Assembly: GCA_008802785.1 (NCBI GenBank)
Contig: VUYT01000007.1
Coordinates: 496,001-560,000, forward strand
DNA: 64,000 nt
Direction of reading: 5' to 3'
Source of the DNA: Symmetrospora coprosmae
Lineage: Eukaryota; Basidiomycota; Cystobasidiomycetes; Symmetrosporaceae
The notes beneath the pieces were generated by a model that made no database searches, had not been told where the DNA came from, and saw only the letters and a program-made list of their open reading frames with translations. Made by a program: the position numbers and the translations under genes. Below are positions 34,589 through 46,707 of this stretch, in pieces (the stretch's first letter is position 1; each line of letters begins with the position of its first letter).

Positions 34589-35156
34589 ATGCCATCCATG
34601 AAGCAGCTCTTCCGCTTCAATGCGCAGCAGGGGATCATCCTGTGCGTCCAGCAGGGCGATGAGGATGGAGAGAGCTCTCTGGCTGACTGACCCCCGGGAC
34701 ATGGACGTGACATCCCTGATCTCTGCAGCCTCTCCTTCATCCTCGCCCTTGGCTTCCTCCTCATCATCCTCAGCTGCGCCCTCTTTAGCAACTGGCTGCC
34801 ATTATTCGTCGGTGCGTGCGGTCCATCTCGTGCGTGCCGCGTCTCTGTGAGGGACCCGCACTGATCCGACACCCGCAGCCGCCATCTTTGTCCTCGCACC
34901 CGCGCCCAACGCCATCTTCTCGCGCTGTAGCGGCGTCGACGACTTCAGCGCAGACTACTCCTCGGGCGCGCTCGACTTTGGCTACTTCTTGACGTCCCTG
35001 TTTGTCGTCACAGGCGTCGCACTGCCCCTCGTCCTCGCCCACTCTGGGATCCTGCACCAGACGGCCGCATACATGGCCATTGGTGGAGGGGGCCTCGTCT
35101 ACTTCACCATCATCACATACTCGCGCTTCTTCAGTGCGAGCAATGATACCTTCTAG
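34589..35156 (+). CDS. VPS55: VPS55/LEPROT-family endosomal membrane protein
   Basis: Three exons (34589-34641, 34729-34811, 34879-35156) encode 137 residues, the usual length. VPS55 with VPS68 acts in endosome-to-vacuole sorting. Four helices are clear: LLSFILALGFLLIILSCALF, NWLPLFVAAIFVLAPAPNAIF, YFLTSLFVVTGVALPLVLAH and MAIGGGGLVYFTIITYSRFF. The motif FLLIILSCALFSNWLPLFV is the family signature. The N-terminus MPSMKQLFRFNAQQG is slightly longer than in yeast. Each splice restores a conserved codon, so the model is firm. Confidence 0.93.
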
Positions 35157-35419
35157 GGGACGCAGGAAAGGGAGCTCGCAGGGAGTGACCACGTAGGATG
35201 GGACGGCCGCCTGCTTCTGTACAAGGGCAAGCTGGCCAGGCTGTTGTAGTCATAGAGAGAGTGTGTGTGACAATCGCAGAAGTTGACTATGTCGACATAG
35301 CAGCCCAGCAGCTTCCTGTCCTTGCACCATCCCGTAGGAGAGGCTCTTTGGAGGCGTACCTGGGGCTGAGTGCCCTCTGCTCCGCTCGGACTCTTTCCAC
35401 CGGTAGGACCGCACTCGCA

Positions 35420-37530
35420 ATGCCTCGCATTGTGGACAGCGACGATGACGACGCAGGGCAGCAGAGTGATGGCAATGCCGGCCGCAACCTGCAGGCTGCC
35501 CACCTCGTCGCGCAGAGTCGCCCGTCAGCTGGAGGAGGAGGAGGAGGGGCAGGAGGAACATCTCGTGCGGTCCATAACGGCAACGAGGAGAACGATGACG
35601 ACGAAGAAGAAGGACCTGTGCAGCGGAGGAACGTCGTCCGCTTCAGCGCGGCAGAGAAGGGCAAGGGCAAGGCTGCAGCTATGAGCACTAGAAGCGGCGG
35701 GCGGGTCGGCCTGGACGACGACGACGTAGAGATGGCCGACGAGGACGGGGACCAGGAGGATGCTGACGCAGACGCAGACGAGGACCTCGACCTGGACCTG
35801 GACGATGTCGACGAGGTCGCAGGCGGGTCGGGCGGCGGCGGCGCGCAGAGCAAGAGGAAGAAAGGCGGCAAGGGGACGACATTCAGCTGGGAAGAAGAGT
35901 ACACGCGCTCGTGGGACGCCCTGACCGAGGACGTGCACGGCTCGCTCGAGGGCGCCGTCGCCGCGTTCCTGACGTCAAGCAAGCGCCGCCGCATCCTGCG
36001 CGACACGGCCGCCGTGCAGCGCGGCATCATCCGGCACGTCTTTCTCGTCCTCGACCTAAGCGAGGCAATGACGGACCGCGACATGCGGCCCTCCCGCCTC
36101 GACGTCACCCTCAAGTACGCGCAGGAGTTTGTCGGAGAGTTCTTTGACCAGAACCCAATCTCCCAGCTCGCCATTGTCGGCACACGCGATGGAATGGCAG
36201 AGCGCATCTCGCCCCTCGGCGGGAACCCAGTCGAGCATGTCAAGGCGCTGCAGAACAAGCGGAAGCTGGCAGCGAGCGGCGAGCCGAGCCTGCAGAATGC
36301 CTTGAACATGGCAAGGAGCGGTCTGGCGTGGGTGTCCTGTCGCTTGAAGTCCCGCGCGCGCGTGCGAGCAGGCGCTGACGTTCGCCATTGTCCGCCGTTG
36401 GCAGACACCTGCCGACACACGGCTCTCGCGAAGTCATCATCATCTTTGGCTCGCTGACGAGCTGCGACCCAGGCAACATCCACGATACCATCGATGCGCT
36501 TGTCAAGGACCGGTGGGTCCGCCTCTCCTCAAGAAGCCAGCAGTGTATGCCACCCTGCCGCTTGTTCCGCTAACCACCGGTACCTCCATCTCCAGCGTAC
36601 GCGTCAACATCATCGGTCTCGCAGCAGAGCTGAGCGTGTGTCGCGAGATCAGCAAGAAGACCAGAGGTGAGGGAGTCTTTCAGGCTACGAGGCAAGACTG
36701 CTCAGTGCGCCGAACTGACTCATGCCCTCGGTCGAAGGCACTTTCCACGTATGCCTGAACGAAGACCACTACAAAGACCTCCTCTTCGAGCACATCCTCC
36801 CTCCGGCGAGCCTCAAGCCCGCATCTGGCGGTCCCGCAGCACCAGGCGGCGCGAGCACAAGCAGCGGGGCGGACCTGATGCTCATGGGCTTTCCAACGCT
36901 CCTCACGCAGACGCAGTATGCCTCGCTCTGCTCGTGCCACTCGAAGCTGTACAAGTCCAGGGGCTACATCTGTCCCAGGTGCAATTCGAAGCTGTGCGAG
37001 GTCCCCACCGAGTGCGGGATCTGCAGACTCACCATCGTCGCGAGCCCGCACCTGGCGAGGAGCTATCGGCACTTGTTCCCGGTGATGAATTGGGAGGTCG
37101 TCAATGCCGGAGAGTGAGTGCGGGAGACCTCGTGGGTCCAGCTGGGCGAGCACAGGAACAAGCTGACTGAACTCCTGCTAATTGGGTTGTCTCCGCTAGC
37201 ACCGTGGAAATGCCCAAGCGCTGCTTCGGATGCTCTGTGCTCTTCCCGCCACCGGAAACGCTCTCGACCACCACTGTGCCCGCCGTGCCACCGCAGGCCG
37301 CTCGGACCGACGCACGCACAGTGAACGGCAAAGCACCCTCGCGACCCGCTCCGACAAATGGGGAAGTCGTGGTGCAGCAGACCAAGGAGGCTGCAGCTGC
37401 TGCAGCCGTAGGCAGCGTAGGCACCATCAGCGCGACGGGACGCTATCGCTGTCCAAAGTGCAGGAACATGTTTTGCATCGACTGCGACATCTTCACGCAT
37501 CAACTGGGCGCATGTCCTGGGTGCCAGTAG
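35420..37530 (+). CDS. SSL1: TFIIH core subunit SSL1/p44
   Basis: A multi-exon gene starting MPRIVDSDDDDAG. SSL1 regulates the XPD/RAD3 helicase in transcription and nucleotide-excision repair. The first roughly 150 residues are a low-complexity extension with Gly runs and alternating Asp/Glu, not present in yeast SSL1. The conserved protein begins TTFSWEEEYTRSWDALTED. A von Willebrand A-like domain follows: RGIIRHVFLVLDLSEAM, RLDVTLKYAQEFVGEFFDQNP, SQLAIVGTRDGMAERISPL, LPTHGSREVIIIFGSLTSCDPG and VRVNIIGLAAELSVC. Next come TFHVCLNEDHYKDLLFEHILPP and the zinc-binding C-terminus. That part has a first Cys set in SLCSCHSKL, YICPRCNSKLCEVPTECGIC and MPKRCFGCSVLF, then a RING-like C4 end YRCPKCRNMFCIDCDIFTH and GACPGCQ. 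The stop is at 37528-37530. Confidence 0.93.
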
Positions 37531-37700
37531 GGGCGGCACTCGCGGCCGGGGAGTGCAATTCGAGGGAAAGAACAGGGCTGCGCAATGTTGTTGTGCTAGT
37601 AGAGTCTGCAATGCACCATCCAGGCGCCGACCAGCGGTTCGTCGGGTCCGCTCTCTCTCCGAAAGGCGTTGCATCACCTGCTGGTCTCCCTCTCTCCGAC

Positions 37701-39209
37701 ATGTCTGCAATATCCAATGCGACGCTGACAGCCCTCCAGCGCATCCAGAAGCAGTACGATGCACGATCCCCATCTGTGCCCGGCAAACTCGCACTCCTTG
37801 CACCGCTCGAGCTTGCGACATGGGAAATCCAGCTCTGGCTCGTAGGGCATGTCCTGCAGCCTGAGGCACATCTCGCTTCGTACGCGTCTACGTCAGATCG
37901 GGCAAGCAAGACTGAAGAAGATGGACTTGGAGCACAGGCATGGCGACGCGCATTCTGGAAGCGCGTCATTGCGGTCATCGAGCGGGGCGTTGCCGAGGCG
38001 CCCGAGGAGGATGTGAGCGCGCTCGGCGAGACTCACATCACGAGAAGGAGCCTGACTCGGCATCGCCTCTAGGAACTCGAAGTCCACGAAAGCATCCTCT
38101 TTGCGCTCGCTGATCTCATGTGCGAGTCCGGTGCGAGGTGGGCAGTCCAGCAGCATGCCGCTTTTTCAGGGGCATCCCAATTGATGGGTCGGATCATACT
38201 CGACAGCGCTACGTATCTGCGTCGCTTTCACTACACTGCGCAAGACGGACGAGATCACTGCATCACTATCCGAGAGGACGACGGCATGATCTCGCAAGGT
38301 GCGGAACAGCTCTCTGGCACGGGATCATGATATTGATCGCTGCCCTCAAGGGAAGCGGAGGCGTTCACAAAGCTCACAACAACTCGTTGCGCAGGAACGA
38401 CCGGTCTTCGTACATGGGAGGCCTCACTCCGCTTGGGCAACCACTTCATCGCTTGTCCGAAGCTCGTCACTGGCAAGCGGGTGCTCGAGCTCGGCTCCGG
38501 TGCTGGCCTGCTGTCGGTCCTCGTCAGGCAGCTCCAGCTCGACTCGCATGCGGAAGAAGGTGCGTCATCTATCACGAGCACGGACTGCGACGAAGGCGTG
38601 CTCGGCCGACTGCGGAGCAATCTAGCCTTGAGTACGTTGCGCCTCTCTGGCAACATGCGCAGCAGTGACAAAAGGCGCACGCGACGACCCTGACCACAAT
38701 CACGCCGACGGCAGATAGTGCGCAAGACGCAGCCGTGCACAAGGTGGATTGGAACAACGCGAAGGATCTGCGAGATCTCCCAATCTACGATCTGGTCATC
38801 GCGGCCGATGTGGTGAGCGATAGCGATCGCAACAGTCCGAATCACATCCTACAAAAGGCTTATGTCACTGCGTCACCAGAACTACGATCCAGATCTCGCT
38901 GCTCCTCTTGTGCACTGCCTCTCGCACGTTCTCAAACCGGGCGTGCCGGCGCTTATAGCAGCCACGGTCCGCATTGAGAGCACTACCCAGCTCTTTCTTG
39001 ATCTGTGCCGTACGTGCCCGATCCCATACAGCTCTCAAGTTGCCTTGCTGCTCGAGCTGATCCGGCACTGGCTTCTCTTCGGCTCAGGCGAGAAGCGATT
39101 GCAGGTCGACGAGGTCTCCTTCGACGACCCGCCAGTCGGGCACGAGCTGGTCGGCAGGGAGGAGGAGCACGCTTCGGTCAAGCTCTTCCGGGTCTCGACT
39201 GGTGGCTGA
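37701..39209 (+). CDS. EFM3: FAM86/EFM3-type elongation factor 2 lysine methyltransferase
   Basis: A spliced gene. I start at MSAISNATLTALQ; an in-frame Met at 37611 is also possible, only 80 bases after SSL1. The N-terminal helical part has LQRIQKQYDARSP and LEVHESILFALADLMC. The methyltransferase core shows RTWEASLRLGNHFIACP, motif I VLELGSGAGLLSVLVRQLQL, SSITSTDCDEGVLGRLRSNL, HKVDWNNAKDLRDLPIYDLVIAADV, and after an intron a YDPDLAAPLVHCLSHVLKPG strand. The E-A-S and LGxGxGLxS features and the AADV..YDP motif are those of family 16 methyltransferases. The N-terminal part and TWEA motif favour the EEF2-lysine group. The protein ends KLFRVSTGG. Introns lie near 38010-38072, 38125-38200, 38310-38400, 38625-38715 and 38817-38881; some are approximate. 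Confidence 0.78.
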
Positions 39210-39667
39210 TTGTACTCCAACGTGCAACAATCGCCGCTTGAAGTGCACGGCGACTGCCCCGGTCCCGCAAGAGCCGGAGGACAAAGCTAGTAGCGCGCGC
39301 TGTGCTCAACGTCGGCTTGACGGAGAGCCATTAACGTACTGAGTCGTCCTTGTGCTGCATCTCTTCTGCGTCTACGTCCATCAGCAGGCACAGGAGAGGC
39401 CGCTTCTCCAGGACCACAGTCGCGAGGATGGGCCAGCGATCTCGCATCTCCCGACCTGATGATATCCTCGGATGCGCAAGGTACTGCACATGCAAGCAGC
39501 ACTGTGTACGGCAGAGCAGGTCTCGACTAGGCAATGAACGCGTCTTCTCCAGTCCCGATTGACCTGAGCCAGAGCGAGAGAGCCTGAGCCAGCTCGGTTG
39601 TCGTTCGTCGCAGCTTGCACCCCATCATCTTGACTTGACCGCTTGGAAAAGGGCGCGTGCACATGGA
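39210..39667. other. intergenic, EFM3 to chromatin remodeler
   Basis: About 460 bases. It holds the remodeler promoter. Open frames on both strands have no recognisable content. Confidence 0.45.
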
Positions 39668-42600
39668 ATGGACGTGCGAGCAGCAGCCCCACCTTCGTTT
39701 ATAGGGCGGCACTTCTTTGTTGAAGTCCCAGCGCCTTCGCCGCGTGCCGTGCGAGCGCGGGAGGAGTACCGACGCCGGCAGCTCGACGAGCTTCAGCGCG
39801 TTGACACGGACAGCGAGCCCAGCAGCGGCTCGCCTGAGCAACAGGAGGACGAAAGGAGCAGCGAGGACGATGCCGAAGAGGTGGAAGAGCTGCTGAGGGG
39901 GCCGTCGCGAGCGAGTGCGGAAGCTGGGCAGGGCAGGGAGCCGGAAGGCGAGGAGGACCAGGACGCGACGGAAGCGCCGGAGGAGGATGGCGAGGATGGA
40001 GCACCGAGCGACGTGGATATGGAAGGGAATGCATCAGCTCAGGACAATGTGCCTGCCGCGACCACGTCAGGCGAGCTGCTCCAGGAGGAAGCGCTCCATC
40101 CCGTTATGCACAACGGCGCGACACCGACGGTCAGCTCGCGCCCTGCGGATGCGACAGCGGGAGGATCCGATATCCAGGACGCCATGCAGTTGGATCCGGG
40201 GGTCCCTTCAGACGGCGCTGCAGCTGGTCCTCTCTCTGCTGCAGCTGAGTCCATATTGACGAGCACGTCCACCCTCGACGCCACCGACGCGGTCCCGGAC
40301 GTCCGTGTCGACACGGCAGCCACTCCAGAGGATCCCGCTGGCCTGGCTTCAGAGCAATCAGCCGCAGTGACGCATGCGAGCATCGACGGCGAGCATCCAG
40401 CAGGAAAGGCGACACCGCATCAGCAGCTCGAGGCGACGCCCAGCGCAGAAATGACCAAGTCCAGGTCCCGCTCGGCCGGCGCGTCCTCCGTAGCCTCCTC
40501 GTCGAAAAAAGGCGGCGCACGCGGAGGGAGCGCGGATGGGCCAGATCGGATTCAGAGCAGACTGGAGCCGCCTGGAGGACAACGCAAGCGCCTCGTGCGC
40601 ACAGGAGCGGTTCCTGCATCTTCCTCAGCTTCGCCTGCCGCCGAGGCCGTGTCGGCAAGGGGATCTCCAGCTACTGCATCGGCGCGCTCATCTTCGGCCT
40701 ACGAGATCCTTGAAAAGCTCCCCATGGATACGGGCATCTCCAAGATCCTGAATCGGGACCTCAATGCGGATGGCGTCTACGAGTACATCGTCAAGCTCGA
40801 CAACGGCTCGAGAGTCAAGGTGGGGGCGATTCCAGATCCTTTGTTTGGCCGCTTGCTGCTCATCTCACTGACTGTGTACGCCGCTGATTCGTGCTCGCTC
40901 AGGTCAACGACGACCTTCTCAACCAGTTCCCTGACCTCCTCGATGACTACGACCACGCTATTCGCGAAGGCCAGGTCGATCGCCACGGTTTCGTTCTGGA
41001 CAGCTCTGATGCCGAGATGGACGGAGGCGATGATACGGGACGCCGGAGGAAGAGAAGAAAGCGCACGAATGAGGACAGAGACTCGGAGTATGGCGCGCCT
41101 GGTCCTTCAGGGGCTACTGCAGGCGAGCAGGACGAAGCAGAGGACGACGAGGAGGACAGAGATCAGGACGGCTCAAGCGACGGGATAGGCAACAACAACG
41201 AGGACGAGGAGGAGAACGCGTCCGACCTCGAAGCGTATGGCTACAAGAAGAAGGCTTCACGAGGCAGAGGAAAAGGCAATGGCAAGAAGGGCAAACAGGC
41301 TGCCACGTCTGACTACGCACGCCGCTCGTCCCGCGAAGCAGCCCGGAAGCCCGTCAACTACGCGATGGACGTGGACGCGCAGGAGTCAGAGGACGAGTCA
41401 CAGCTGGAAGACGAGGAAGACCAGGACGACAGCGACGACATGCAAGTCGATACGCTCGCCCGGCGGTCCCGCCCCGCCGCTGCTTCGTCCAGCCGACCCC
41501 GTCAGCGGGCTCCGGCAAGCTCAGACGACGATGACGACGATGACTCGCCATTCGTCACATCAGTGCAATCGCGAGCGACAAAGGCGAGGACGCAGAATTC
41601 GGCCGACAGCGAAGAATACGATGAGCTCGACAGCGATGGTGATAGCGACGGCAAGATTAAGGGGAAGGGGAAGGGCAAGGCAAGAGAGCTGGCAATCGAG
41701 GAGGTCCACCGTCAGGTACGGGTCGACGCACTCTCTCTACGTACTACACGGGTAGCTGATAAGGCTGACGCGGCCTTGCTCACAGGAATGCGTCAAATGT
41801 GGCGCCTCGCCTGCTTCGGATCTCCTTGCTGCTTTCCGACGCAGGAAGAATGGAGGACGAAAGAAGAAGAATCCCGAGGAGGAGCTCACGGAAGAAGATA
41901 TGTTGGCACTCGGCGCGTAAGTCGAATCCTGTGCTGAAGGCGGACTATTGGGAACTATTACAGAAGCGCTCGCAGGCTTACACTCGACTCTACTGCTCTG
42001 CCTGACTTCAGCTTCATCGAATGCGGGACCTGCTGCAATGTCTTTCACTTTTCCTGCGTGAGTATCCGTTGCTTACTAGCACTGGCCTGCCTCCTCCGCC
42101 CAGTGTTGACGAGTCAATGCGTGCCTGCCCCCTCCTCTTCCCGCCATTTTCCCTCTGCCACCCTGGACCCCGGTGATTTGTGATCCAGCTCCCTGTTGAT
42201 CAGCGAGCTACTAGTCTGAAGACCGTCTACAAGAAGCTCCTAGTCGCCAACCACGCGGCCGCGGATGTGCCGAAGCCGCACCTCGACACGGACAGCACAT
42301 TCAGGATCCCATCCTGCCATGTCTGCCTGAAGGCCAGAGGAACGCGATGCTTTGTCTGCAAAGACGAAGCCCCGAAAAAAGACGTCACGGACTACATCGA
42401 TGAGGTTACGCCGAAAGAGAAGGAGGCAGACGGTGACAAAGCCGGCGAAGATAGCAGCATGCAGGTGGACAGTGCCGTCGAGCCGGCGCGGGTCAAGCGG
42501 TCCTTCTCGCCTGTGCAAGAGACGCTCCTTTTCCGCTGCCAATTCTGCAAGCGGGCTGCTCACTATTCCTGCATACCCAGAGGGCAGGTGACGGTGTGGC

Positions 42601-45600
42601 AGTACACGAACGACTGGACGTGCGGGGACTGCTCGAGCTGGGATCAGCCTATCGATGCTGTGCTCGCATGGAGGCGGCCAGGCACGGAAGCCGGCGCAGG
42701 AGGCCCGAAGAGCCCGGGGAAGAAGGCGCCAGGCTCGCCGGGCAAGAAGCGGCAGCTGGTCGAGCTGCCTGACTACAAGGATCCGACGGAGGAGGCAGAA
42801 CACCTGGTCAAGTTCAAGGACCAGTCATTCCGGCGGGTCTTCTGGGTCCCACACGCCTGGCTCCTCGCCAAGTGGCCGCAGCGCCTCCGGAACTTCTGCC
42901 AGAAAGGCCCATCCATCGATATCAGGACCGAGAGCGTGGACCACGACGACGAAGACAACAACGAAGAGGGCGCAGGCGCCAACGACCAGTTCACCCTGGC
43001 TCCGAGCCCAAATGCCATCGACGACATCCCGCGAGAGTGGCTCACGCCCGACCGCATCCTCGAGGTTGAGTACAAGCGTTCAACAACGAGCACGCGCGAC
43101 TTCATCCCTTCTGCACACATGAAGACGCGCATCTCGGACGACGACCCGGAGGAATCGCTCGACCGCATCGGGCGCATGTACATCAAATGGCAGGGCCTCG
43201 CTTACGAGGCTGCGACCTGGGACCCGCTGCCGCCAAAGGATGACCCGCAATACCCGGCCTTCGTCAAGCAGTACGCCATCTTCCTCAAGTTCCGCTCAAT
43301 TAAGATCGCCAGGCTCGCAGAGAAGCAAATGAGCATGCTTGACAAGGCAAGGCCGAAGGGACAGTTCGACCCACTCATTACTCAGCCAGCTTTCATCACC
43401 AACGGTTCACTGATGGACTTTCAGCTGGAGGGCGTCTCGTGGCTGGTGAGTCCGCTGGTTCGCACTCTTGCTATGCGAGATTACTAAGGCTGCATGGCTT
43501 GATCGCAGTATTTCAACTGGTGGATCAAGAAAGGATGCATCCTTGCAGACGAGATGGTCAGCCTCCTTCCTCTCGTCAGCTCCCTCTGATGGTCTTACTG
43601 AGCTGCTGCTCTTGGACATGCCTTTGCAGGGACTGGGAAAGACTGTCCAAATCATCAGCTTCCTCTCCATCCTTTTCGCAAAGGAGAATTGCCTGCCATT
43701 CCTGGTCGTGGTGCGTTTGCTCAGCATCACGAGCTAGTTCCGGGCAGGGTCCTGACGAAGAGCACATATTGCATACAGGTACCCAATTCGACTCTGGCGA
43801 ACTGGCAGCGCGAGTTCGAGAAGTGGGCGCCGCCGACCATGAGAGTTGTTCCGTGAGTTTCCAGCATCAGCTTCTGTGAGCGACACGCTCACGACCCCTC
43901 GCACAGCTACTACGGATCTCTGGCCTCGAAGAGGGTCATCGAGCAGGTAAGCAGAGAGTGCAACATCATGCGGGCCATTCTAATGCGCCATTGCTTTGCC
44001 AGTACGAGCTCTTCACGGAAGGCTCCGTGTCCGAGCAGAAGCTCCGCGCTCATGTCGTGCTCACGACTTACGAGTCGCTTGCTAGAGCTCAAAACGTGTT
44101 CAAGCGAGTCCCAAGATGGGAGGCCCTCGTCGTTGATGAAGCTCAGCGTCTTAAAGGCGGAGGGAGCGGACTTCTGTGGAAGGCTTTGAGGGGGCAGAGG
44201 ATCGGTCACACTGTCCTGCTGACAGGTGGGTGCTCTCGTCCTACCCTGCTTGCGCTCGGACGTGGAGTGGCACTCGCTGACTGCCGATTTGCCTTCTCGC
44301 AGGAACGCCTGTCAACAACAATCTCGATGAGCTCTTCAACCTGCTTCACTTCATTGTACGCCTCTCGGCTCTGTGGTCGTTGCTTGTACCACACCTTACA
44401 GACTCGATCCCCGCAGGACCCCGCGCAGTTTGGCGATCTCGACGGCTTGCATAAGAAGTACGAGACGCTTACGCCGGAGCTGGTCGCCGAGTCAGTGCTG
44501 TGTCTGCTTCCGAGATGGTCAATCGCTTGCGGGAATGTGAGCTGACGTGTCTGTCTGCCTGATTACCCTACAGAGTGCAAGGCATGGCGCAGCCATACTT
44601 TCTGCGCCGCACGAAAGAAGCAGTCCTCGACCTGCCACCCTTGTCCGAAGTCATTGTACCCCTGGGCATGAGCGTGCTGCAGAAGGAAGTCTACAAGACC
44701 GTCCTGTCCAAGAACAAGGACGCTCTCGCCAGCATCTACGACTCTGCCAAGGCCAAGCGTGCAGCCAAATCAAACAGGCACAAGATGTGCGCACGAAGTC
44801 ACCTTACCTCTTTCTGTTCGGAGCTGAGCACTTCTCCTCCCCTGCGCGTTTGTACAGTGCGAACGTCCTTATGGAGCTCAGAAAGACGCTGTGCCACCCT
44901 TACCTGGTTGAGGAGGCACTCGAGCACGAGACCGATGTCACCGAGGCCGACCAGCACCGGAATTTGGTGGAAGCCAGCTCAAAACTCACCTTCCTCAGTG
45001 AGTGGTGCACGGACGGGTGTGCTTGTTGATGTCGGACATCTCCTGATAGCACCACTTTCGTAGTGGACTTCCTACCCAAGCTCAAAGCCAAGGGACATCG
45101 CGTCCTGCTGTTCTCCCAGTTTGTCATAGCACTGAACGTTATCGAGCGTTTCCTCGAGGGCGAGCGCATCAAGTACGTCCGACTCGACGGCAACACTGCC
45201 CAGTCGGTCCGGCAAGAGAATATTGACCGCTTCAACGCGCCAAACTCCGACATCACCGTCTTCATCCTGTCCACGCGAGCCGGAGGAGTAGGCATCAACC
45301 TCGCCACGGCCGACACTGTCATCATCCACGACGCCGACTGGAACCCCTTCCAGGACCTTCAGGCTATATCGCGGGCGCATCGGATTGGGCAGAAGAAAAA
45401 AGTGCTCTGCTTCAAGCTCATGGTCAAGGACTCGTGCGAGGAGAAGATCATCGAGAAGGGCAAGAAGAAGATGGTGCTGGAGCAGCTCATTGTGGACAGT
45501 TTGGAGAAGAAGCGAAGCGGCAAGGCAGGCGCCGAGGAGGATGACACCCCCGATAACGTCGAATCGCTCCTGCTCTTTGGCGCAAAGGCCCTTTTCGAGG

Positions 45601-46593
45601 AGAAGCCCGGCACGTCCACAGCTAATAACATCACGTACTCCTCGAAAGCGCTGGATGAGCTGCTCGAGAAGACGGAGCAGGAGGGCATGAGCGAGGAAGC
45701 TCAGGCTGAGAAGAAGCAGAAAAGTGCGGAAGCCAACAAGGCCTTCTCGTATGCGCGAGTCTGGGAAAGGACCCAGATGGAGCAGGAAGAGGAGGAAGAG
45801 CGGAAGCAGATGGAGGCACAGCGAGGGTTCTGGGTCAAGATGTTCGAGGAGGAGCAGCAGAAGCAGAAGGATGAGGAGATTGCTGAAGCGTTGGCAGCAG
45901 GGCGAGGACAGCGCATCCGCAAAAAGACGGTGCGGCCAATGCGCTATCAAAGCAATCTGCTTGCTGTGGACTGACCACGGACCAATCTCCGCAGAACTAC
46001 AACGCTCTTGCATTCGGGCAATTCGAAGGCGATGATGTTGATGTCGCCTCATCGGCCAAGAAGGGCAAGTCACAGCAGCCAATCGAGGTTGACGATGACC
46101 CCGAGTACGAGGCTCTCGACGACAATGCTGGAGACAGCGACGGCGAGTACGGGGAAGCTCGGGATAATGTCGCTGAGCGGGCGGACGCCCGTCAGGAGAT
46201 ACGCGAACTGGATCCGGCTGTACAAGCCGCGGGCAAGTACAAGCCAAACCCGGACAGGGCGCCTCCCAGTCACCAGCCAGCCCAGCTCGCCCCGGGCGTC
46301 ATGCCGCCCGTCACGGCGCGGTATGAGATACCTCGCAGCGTCAGCCCTGTTGACGTCAAGACACGCAGGCAGGATCTGCTGTAAGTCGGGCTACTTATGC
46401 AATGTGAGGACGGCGACTGATGCTCCGCCTCAACAGAAACAACCTCATGGAGCGCGCAAAGCGAGTCGAATCATCCGACGTCTACAAGGTGCTGCAGAGG
46501 GCTGTCAAGGCCCCGACCGGCACAATGCAGCTCACCTACATGAAGCAGGCCAGTGCTATCCTCAGGGGGATGGATCCGCAGGTTGGCTTTTGA
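39668..46593 (+). CDS. CHD/Mi-2-type SNF2 chromatin remodeler (Mit1-like)
   Basis: A long multi-exon gene starting MDVRAAAPPSFIGRHFFVEV. The N-terminal 400 residues are disordered and acidic. AYEILEKLPMDTGISKILNR and VYEYIVKLDNGSRVKV follow, then a long Asp/Glu/Lys region. Zinc-finger sequence of PHD type comes next: ECVKCGASP, IECGTCCNVFHFSC, SCHVCLKARGTRCFVC, LLFRCQFCKRAAHYSCIP and WTCGDCSSW. Two chromodomain-like segments follow (HLVKFKDQSFRRVFWVPHAWL; MYIKWQGLAYEAATWDPLP). The SNF2 motor has CILADEMGLGKTVQIISFL, VPNSTLANWQREFEKWAPP, DEAQRLKGGGS, GTPVNNNLDELFNLLHFI, YFLRRTKEAVLDLPP, VLLFSQFVIALNVIERFL, STRAGGVGINLATADTVIIHD and SRAHRIGQKK. The tail is charged and ends GMDPQVGF. Such proteins slide nucleosomes; in fission yeast Mit1 works in heterochromatin silencing. 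Motif II reads DEAQ instead of DEAH. Confidence 0.9.
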
Positions 46594-46707
46594 AGGGTAG
46601 CGCCGCGGACTGGCTGCTTCGACTGCACCATTCTAGCTTTGTGCATTGCTGTCAATTCAAGACCCGTACTAGCAGGGCAAGTATGGCATGTTATACCGGT
46701 TTCGTGC

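Noticed and set aside
35287-36483. Minus-strand open frame of about 400 codons
   Set aside because: Antisense to SSL1, whose conserved domains are certain.
45072-46247. Minus-strand Leu-rich frame
   Set aside because: Antisense to the remodeler motor; Leu runs come from the Glu/Lys codons of the real helical tail.
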